Positions 57,253 through 64,000 of a stretch of DNA of 64,000 bases are shown here, piece by piece. The position numbers and the translations under genes were made by a program. The stretch's first letter is position 1. Each line of letters starts with the position of its first letter. Origin of the DNA: Prosapia bicincta (Eukaryota > Arthropoda > Insecta > Hemiptera > Cercopidae); contig JBAIZL010000001.1 in NCBI GenBank assembly GCA_036971475.1, positions 75,238,271 through 75,302,270 on the forward strand. The letters run 5' to 3'. The notes beneath the pieces are model-generated. The model did no database searches. It saw only the letters and a program-made list of their open reading frames with translations, and had not been told where the DNA came from.

Positions 57253-57545
57253 CGTCTGGATTTTTGGAAGAACAAAAATTGGCTTTTGCACCATCACAAT
57301 GCCCCTCCTCAAACATTGTTACTTGTAGGTGAAATGTTGGCTAAAAACAACATACTAATGATTCAGCAGCCACCGTATTTCCCAGATCTGGCCCCTTGTG
57401 ATTTTTCTTGGTCTGTAAACTGAAGAGGCCCATGAAAGGATGTCGCTACGCTACGATTGACGAGAACAAGACCGCATCGAAGGAGGAGCTGAACAAGATC
57501 ACAAAAAACACAACTGCCAGCTGCAGAAATTGAACCTAGCGACAG
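57253..57545 (+). pseudogene. Mariner transposase C-terminal fragment
   Basis: It reads NWLLHHHNAPPQTLLLVGEM, then LAKNNILMIQQPPYFPDLAP, CDFSWSVN and a stop, and continues RPMKGCRYATIDENKTASKE. This is the mariner signature (HHDNA-x-H, then PPYSPDLAPCDF). The second catalytic Asp is His here (HHH where HHD is expected), while the third (PCDF) remains. Truncated and dead. Confidence 0.85.
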
Positions 57546-58963
57546 AAACATGAGGCTGAAAAAGTCGTTAGACTAAAATTTGTTCTGCAATTGTGAGTTG
57601 GTAATTGTAAGAACTTATATTAATAGAATGTCTTGTCGCACGTAATTTAATATTGTCATAAGTGTCTAATCATTACCTTTCCTTGAAATAAAATGATATC
57701 AAAGGGTTGATTGAATTAAGAAAGGCTAAAAAAAAGACTTTCCCTGATACTACCAAAGGGAGAAAATTGATTCTTGTGGATATAGTCACTAACCTGAAGT
57801 CAGCCTACCCTCTAAACTGAAGAAGTTGAAAAAAAAAGGATGTGAAACAATACCATATAGAATTTGAAAACATTGAAAAACAAACAAGAAAAATTTATAA
57901 TGAAAATATATTAGAATTAGCAGACTGCCTTTTAAGCTAGAGTGTGACAACTTCACAAGAATGTCACTGTTCAATAACAATATTTTTAAAATTCCAGAGA
58001 TGGTACATTTTTTATTAAAGGAATTTAAAGCATTTAAAATACAATTTTAAAAACTTATTTTGGTATCTATACAGTTTTCAGATGAAAATAATGTTCTAAA
58101 ACAAATTACACCTAAGATCTATAAAGTCCTAAGGAACATGAATTAAAATTAAACTTTAATTATGTAACACTATTTATTATGATGATAGATGTTGAATATT
58201 GCAGTTATATGTTATATAATTAATTGTTAACCTGCAAAGTTATGTGCATTCTAATTGGATTAATAAGTGGTATGTTTCAAGGAGGTGATCGTTTCTGTTT
58301 GTTATTTCCACCATGTTCCTGTTTAGATTGGCCTGGACCTAGCATCTTGAGATGTAATTAAATAGATAATTTAAAGCAAAAATAAAAACAATATCTTTAC
58401 AACTCATTTTAAACACTTTACATTAAAAAAATTCTAACTAAACATTGCTTCTGTTTCAAATGAAACTTTTATGTATCATATTTTCCCCTCTTCCTTGAAT
58501 TCAATGCATTTTTAAAACTAATCTTCTTGCTCAGACAGATCATGGTGAAGTGGGGCGATAATTATAGTTACACGGCAACTATTACCCTTTCGCTCATCTA
58601 ATAGCTTGCAGAGATCTGATATCTTTACCATTTCTTACACATATTATTAATGAACAAATTCACAATTTTTTAAATAACTGTTCCAATTTGTTTTTGAATG
58701 CTGGTAAGTAATATTAATATTATTTTATTGACTAAAATAATGTTACAATTTAAATCCTCAAAATATATATTTTTTTAATAATGTATATATAAATATAATC
58801 TTACTACATAACACACTTAAATTTATAAATTAAAGGTTTCCTTATAATACTAAGCATAAACTTATACTTTGAATGTTGATTCAAAGTATCTGCTTGGGAT
58901 AAATTTGTATTAAAAAAAAATGAAAAATGTTTGAAACAGTCTATCTGATTGACAAATGAAGTA
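57546..58963. other. No gene recognised
   Basis: AT-rich intergenic DNA downstream of the Sidestep gene. Confidence 0.5.
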
Positions 58964-59383
58964 CAGTAGAGTCTCGATATTTCGAGTCCCAATAACTCAA
59001 GGTTCTGTTAAATTCGAGCCTATTTTATGTACTTGAAAGAAAATGATGAATAGGACTCCCAAGAAATGTTCATATCAGTACGGTATGCAAGGGAAATGAG
59101 TTTGGCTTCCAAGAAATTTTCATATCAGTACGATATGCAAAGGAAATGAGTTGGACTACCAAGATATTTTTCTATTAATACGGTTTGCAAAGGAAATCAG
59201 TTGAGCTTCTAATAAATGTTGATATAAAGTTCTATAAATTGATTTTGTACATTCTTAATTAAAGTACTGTATTGGGGTTCATTAAAACATCTATTTTTAC
59301 TAACTCACAGGAACATATTTCCGTGTAATTCGAGTTTTCGGTAATCTCTGTCCCGTATACCTCGAAATATTGAGGCTCTTGTG
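58964..59383. mobile_element. Tigger/pogo-like MITE with internal 50-bp tandem repeats
   Basis: Left end CAGTAGAGTCTCGATATTTC; right end CTCGAAATATTGAGGCTCTT, an imperfect inverted repeat. Both ends abut TA, the target of this superfamily. Inside, a 50-bp unit starting AAGAAAT is repeated at 59061, 59111, 59161 and 59211. No transposase. Confidence 0.75.
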
Positions 59384-61439
59384 TATCTCCATTTTGGCTG
59401 TTGCATTTCACATATGATCAGGTTACCTTGCTTGCTAATAAACATTTTTTTTATAGTTATTACAGTTAGATACTTGAAGCTATATTATAATGTATCCTGT
59501 ATTATAAGAAAACATTGGATTTTATAAAGTTTTGTGTGTACTGGGAGGTTAAATATGTATTTGTTGAGTTTCATTTTTTCTGTGACATTTCTCATAATTT
59601 AATTATTTTTTTCTGTACTTCAAGACTTTTTACATCTCCTAATATAATTTTTTTAATAATTATTTATATCTAAATACTATCCAAATATCCTTGTTATAAA
59701 CATAACATTCATGTCAATAGATGTTGGATTTTTTCTATGTAATTTACTCCCTTATTGTTTATTTTATTATGCATAATTTAGAATATAAGTAAAAACATAC
59801 AGGTGTAGATGCATTTCAATCTTTCATCTGTGCTACTCAAAATAAGTAGTCTTTATTTTATATATTGTTCTACATTAATTACGAAAATTTATATTGACAT
59901 TCAATTTACACTGTTGTAATTTCTTTGTGTTATTCCTTTACTCAAAAGCTAATTTTACATTTATAACTTTGTAGTGCTATAAGATTATGTGTTTTTTTAT
60001 ATAATTGTTGTTTGACCTATGTACATGCACTGACTTTCAGCACTAAAAGATGAAATTTCTTCCAATGGTAAATATTGAATTTGTAAAATTTCATGGTGTC
60101 AATGCAAATAAGTATACTGAAAATTTAAAGAAACAAGAAAAAATAGGAAACAAAGAAGTACAGCCCCATAAATGGCTATTCCAAACAACAAATCAGGTTA
60201 TTTTTCAATACACATGTAGCCCTGCAAGGGTAAACAGCTAGCCAGCAGGGAGGAGTGACAATGGTTAATATGTATGGTTATTAAGTAACCTATCATCATT
60301 GTGTTCGAAGATTAAAAAAGATCCAGTTTTGATCAGCATGTTGTTAACAAAATAATAAAAAATGTTTACAGAGAAGCTGTACATGATTATATAGACAAAC
60401 TATAAGTAGGTTTTATTCTCGAAATTTACTAGATACTTACTGTTTATGTGTTTAACAAATTAATCTATGGTAAGAATACTATATTGTTGTCCAAACCTCT
60501 GATTTTAATATCATCTCTAGATCGCATCTCATTATTGCCTTCGATAATGGAGTTTCAAATGTTATAGGGTTACTATTAAAATATTACTATAAATTTAGTA
60601 AAAAAAGATTTAGTTTAAAACTAATTTGTAGATCTAAAATCTACATAAATCCATTGTTTCTATAATGAAATAAAATAATCCAAACTTAATTGCTTGAGTT
60701 CTTAATGAAGAAATAGGATTCTAATAATCAACTGAAAAACATGCTGAAACAAAAATAGCACAAACAACATATGCAATAACCACTATTGCAATACATGTAG
60801 TCTCTATGTATTGTACAAAAAACTGATGATTATATGAAGTTGTTTTTCCATTTTATGCTCCAATTGATTACGGAATAATGTTATTTGCTTAGAGCTTCTT
60901 ACAATTAATTTTATTTTAATTTCTTGGTTGCCATTTATTTTTAACAGAATTCAAAACACCTAGATCCTTACATAATTTGGATTGCAAATAGGTTTTGCAA
61001 TGACCAAAATTATACCACCTATCAATAATAAATAAAATAGGTCAAAATACAATAATATGTTATATGATAAAGATACTATAAAAAATTAATTACATATCTA
61101 CTTTAAGAGGCCTTTTAGGTAGCATATATTTTACAAGTGATTAAAATTAGAATTTTTTAGTAATAATGTAAAAGTGATTAATAATATCTACTGCCTAACT
61201 AAATAAAGGTGTTGCTATCTAATTTCTTGTACAAAGAAATGTTTTAGATTATTTTTCTTAATGTAAAATAGTTAGAAATGTAATAAATGTCTTGTTTGAT
61301 AAATGTCTTTTACATTTTGATGAAAAGTTTTTAACTAAAAATTAATAACACAAGTACTGTGATCAACTTTTTTTATATCACAGAACATTGAATGATGAAC
61401 TGAAGTAATACAAGCAGGGCCATAGCCAGGACAATGGTT
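59384..61439. other. No gene recognised
   Basis: AT-rich intergenic DNA. The open frame at 60050-60241 is not recognised. Confidence 0.5.
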
Positions 61440-61469
61440 TGGAGGGGGAACAACCGGCTGGTAAGATTA

Positions 61470-62356
61470 AAACATCTTAATTCCATACACCCAAAACTAA
61501 CATACACTATCGAAACAGAACAACAAAACTCACTCAACTTCCTACACCTTACAATTAAACGAACAAACAAACACATAAATTCAACATATACCGAAAATCC
61601 ACTAGTACCAATACGACCATTCACAGCTCCTCAAACCACCCACACCACATAAACTAGCTGCTTAAAACACCATTAGACAAAGAAGAACACTACCAGGAGT
61701 TAAACACCATAAAATATATAGCACAAACTAACGGATACAACCCAACAATGATTGACAAATTATACAACTGCCTAAAAAACAAACCTAATAACTCAAATAA
61801 AAACATACAACAAGACAACCCCATAAAATACTTATCAATACCATACAGATCATCCAAAACCCACAATCTAACCAACACACTACAAAAATATAACTACAAA
61901 ATAGCTTACTTCACACACAACACTCTCAATAAACAATTTAAACCCGACAACAAAATCAACAACATTTACAACTCCACTGTAGTTTACAAACTAACTTGCA
62001 GTTCGTGCCGCAGATTTTACATAGGCCAGACAGGGAGGTCCTTCTACACACATTACCAAGAACATATAAAAGCACTAACAAACAATAATTACCAATCAAA
62101 CTTCGCCGATCATCACAACTCCATAAAACATAACTATATAAACATAACATCTAACCTACAAATTCTTCATAAACAACACAGAAATAACCAACACTACACA
62201 ACCGAACAATATGAAATATACAGAAACTTCAAACTACACCCTACACACATACTCAATACACAATTACATTACAACTCACACGCACTTTTTGACATCATAA
62301 GTCCTAATACACACAAAATACACCCACACCACCATAATATCCCAACCCCACCCTAA
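61470..62356 (+). pseudogene. PLE reverse transcriptase tail and GIY-YIG endonuclease (frameshifted)
   Basis: The first block reads HPKLTYTIETEQQNSLNFLH and LTIKRTNKHINS (RT motif D/E region, FLDLTI in relatives). A frameshift near 61650 leads to a second block, ELNTIKYIAQTNGYNPTMID, then VVYKLTCSSCRRFYIGQTGR and SFYTHYQEHIKAL, a good GIY-YIG domain. The stop is at 62354-62356. The upstream RT motifs A-C are absent, so this is a truncated copy. Confidence 0.85.
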
Positions 62357-62394
62357 CACCCAAACCTACATAAACCTTGAGATCAGTTACGGTC

Positions 62395-62436
62395 TGAGTT
62401 AACAATGGGACACATCTCCCGAAACGGCCGTCCTCA
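62395..62436 (+). ncRNA. Hammerhead-like motif, family B, best-preserved stems
   Basis: Stem I UGAG/CUCA (62395-62398 with 62433-62436), core UUAACAA (62399-62405), one unpaired U, stem II GGGA/UCCC (62407-62410 with 62417-62420), GAAA (62421-62424), stem III palindrome ACGGCCGU, C at 62432. It starts 39 bp after the PLE stop codon. G5 is A in this copy, but G in the 35-kb and 46-kb copies. Confidence 0.58.
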
Positions 62437-62475
62437 ACAAATATAAGTAAGTGCTACTATAGGCAAGTTATAACC

Positions 62476-63517
62476 ATTTCTAAGTGTTAGGGAAAAAATA
62501 TAGGTTGCCGTAAGGTTACGATACATGAAAACATATCCATACTTTGGGTGTTTATATTGTGTGAAATGTTACATTTGAAATTATTGCGATATAAAATGTT
62601 AGATTCTAACATTGGAAACAATTGACAGTTTACCCCCGATTGTCATGGTACTTTTGGTTTGATACACATAAAACTTACATTTACCTGGTATAAGAAGCCT
62701 ATTTATAGCCTACAATTTCTATTTTTCCTATAGAAGGAAACGACTACCCCTCATCTATTTTTTAGCAATTACTTTTGGCTATTAGAACCTATAATTTTTT
62801 TAAAAATTATATAACTCATCCAAGTCCAAGCTCCTATGCTTAGTAAGACATGTTTTCAAAAATAGGCATTTAAGGCAATCATCCCTCATCTAGTATATGT
62901 GACTACTAGAAGACATTGTAAAGATGTTTGTTTATTAAAAGAAACGTTATTAGCTTTGTTTATTCTAAAACGTTATTTAATTTAATTTACACACAGGAGA
63001 TAAACTTTCAAAACGTTTTAAAAAAATCAAACTTTAGTATCATATAGGCCTATTCAAAACGAGATTGTTAAATTTTCTGTTGAATAATATACATATCAAC
63101 CTAGATGTTAAACATTGCCATTTAAATCTTCGTGCGCGCGAGCACGTGTATGTTATAACGTTTGTTGAAGCTTCACTCCACAAAATCTGAACAGCCCATG
63201 CTATGTGGAATCTAGCAGGATCCAGGAGACGGCACGAATTAACAGAGATATTAGCTTTCTTCTCTTCAAATCTATACAATCTTACTTATTTTTCACTTCA
63301 AATTCACTTATTTTTGGGGAAAATGAAAAGTCAAGTAATTCTTTTTAATTTAGAAAAAAATGAAAAAACTATGTTACAAAAGCAATTACTTTATTGATAT
63401 TAGAAGTTAAGTAGGCTATCATTTGAGAAATGGGCATCATTTTTGCCTGACGTGATCAAAGCCAAAATGGCGGCCAAAAGAGTATAGATATAAAGAAATG
63501 ATTTTTTGAAAAATAAA
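62476..63517. other. No gene recognised
   Basis: AT-rich sequence. Small open frames look random. Confidence 0.5.
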
Positions 63518-63640
63518 TTATGTTATTACACTTTTGCTATTACTTGCGACCAGACTTTTTGTTAATTAAAGTTGTTAAATTGTTAACTTACACTTGGACG
63601 AAACGTTTTCGTCTTACGACTTCTTCAGCCTCTTATTTTT
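63518..63640 (-). mobile_element. PLE terminal repeat fragment, family D
   Basis: It shares TTACTTGCGACCAGAC, GTTAACTTACACTTGGA and TTACGACTTCTTCAGCC with 45025-45175. Confidence 0.7.
63601..63628 (-). ncRNA. Hammerhead-like motif, family D
   Basis: On the minus strand: core CUGAAGA intact, one unpaired A, stem II GUC/GAC with loop GUAA, GAAA intact, palindrome AACGUU, U at 17. Stem I is not convincing. Alternatively stem III is ACG-UUU-CGU with C at 17. Confidence 0.45.
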
Positions 63641-63724
63641 GCCGCTAGGAATGCTGCAGCTGTGCTTCCTCGGACAATTTTTTTTAAGTGGTGTGATCTG
63701 TGCCGTGTTTGAACATAAGTTGAT

Positions 63725-64000
63725 GAAATTTGGAGGGATTGTTTAACATATTCCCAGGATGGTTCGTGTTAAGTTTGTGTAGATCCATCCAAAGAGCTCC
63801 ACCCCCAGTAGCTTAGGATGGTTCAAAAACCGATGTATATATGTAAGTGTGCATGTATGTGTTTTATGGACGTCTAACCCGCTAAACAGAAGTTAATATA
63901 ACTTTGAGGGATTGTTTAACTTATTCCCAAGATGGTTTGCATGAGTTTCGTGCAGATCCATTCAAAGGGCTCCACCCCAAAGGCTTAGGGTGGTTTGAAA
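63725..64000. repeat. Tandem duplication of about 170 bp, cut by the window end
   Basis: GAGGGATTGTTTAAC followed by TTCCCA-GATGGTT and GCTCCACCCC occurs at about 63736 and again at about 63906. The second copy runs off the window. Element type not identified. Confidence 0.75.

Larger units (their letters stand above)
61440..62475 (+). mobile_element. 5'-truncated Penelope-like element, family B
   Basis: It contains the end of the reverse transcriptase, the GIY-YIG domain and a 3' terminal repeat whose last 85 bp match one arm of the 35.2-kb foldback. The coding strand is rich in A and C and poor in G and T, unlike the family A element. The 5' part is missing. Confidence 0.85.

Overview
This window is nuclear DNA from an animal, most likely an arthropod. 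The evidence is a spliced gene of the Sidestep (Side) immunoglobulin superfamily with GT..AG introns and conserved phases, AT-rich sequence, long introns, abundant minisatellites, and debris of Penelope-like (PLE), LINE, hAT, mariner, pogo/Tigger-like and THAP-type elements. No prokaryotic, organellar or CRISPR feature was seen. The species cannot be named from the sequence.

One cellular gene accounts for all convincing host coding sequence. Twelve + strand exons from 10854 to 56804 join in frame through matching intron phases and encode the last 674 residues of a Sidestep-family receptor: four Ig domains, a fibronectin III-like domain, one membrane span and a cytoplasmic tail of about 135 residues carrying three YxxL/I motifs and a class I PDZ-like C terminus. 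The signal peptide and first (V-type) Ig domain were not found and probably lie upstream of base 1. Poly(A) signals follow at 56936-57079.

Layout: 1-830, 164-bp satellite; 2595-2773, (GT)n; 2834-3240, 36-bp minisatellite; 4625-6945, C-poor minisatellite; 7498-8192, PLE remnant; 8870-10185, 18-bp G-rich minisatellite; 10854-11264, two Sidestep exons around a 93-bp stop-free intron; 11265-22413, large intron with a 59-bp minisatellite, hAT and LINE remnants and a 742-bp non-autonomous hAT with a perfect 8-bp target duplication; 22414-43348, nine exons with intronic minisatellites, foldback elements and a THAP fragment; 43349-56732, a 13.4-kb intron packed with PLEs, including one with a nearly intact reverse transcriptase/GIY-YIG reading frame; 56733-56804, the last coding exon; 57.2-64 kb, mariner, Tigger-like and PLE remnants.

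The most interesting signal is a set of about twenty short hammerhead-ribozyme-like motifs in the PLE terminal repeats and foldbacks. They fall into about nine sequence families. They share the layout stem I, CUGANGA-like core, stem II, GAAA, very short self-complementary stem III, then a U-H cleavage site. In five of the families positions 3 and 8 of the core, which pair in the folded ribozyme, appear as U and A instead of C and G, a possible compensatory exchange. Wherever a PLE coding fragment is recognisable, the motif lies 3' of it on the same strand. All structures were aligned by eye and nothing was computed.
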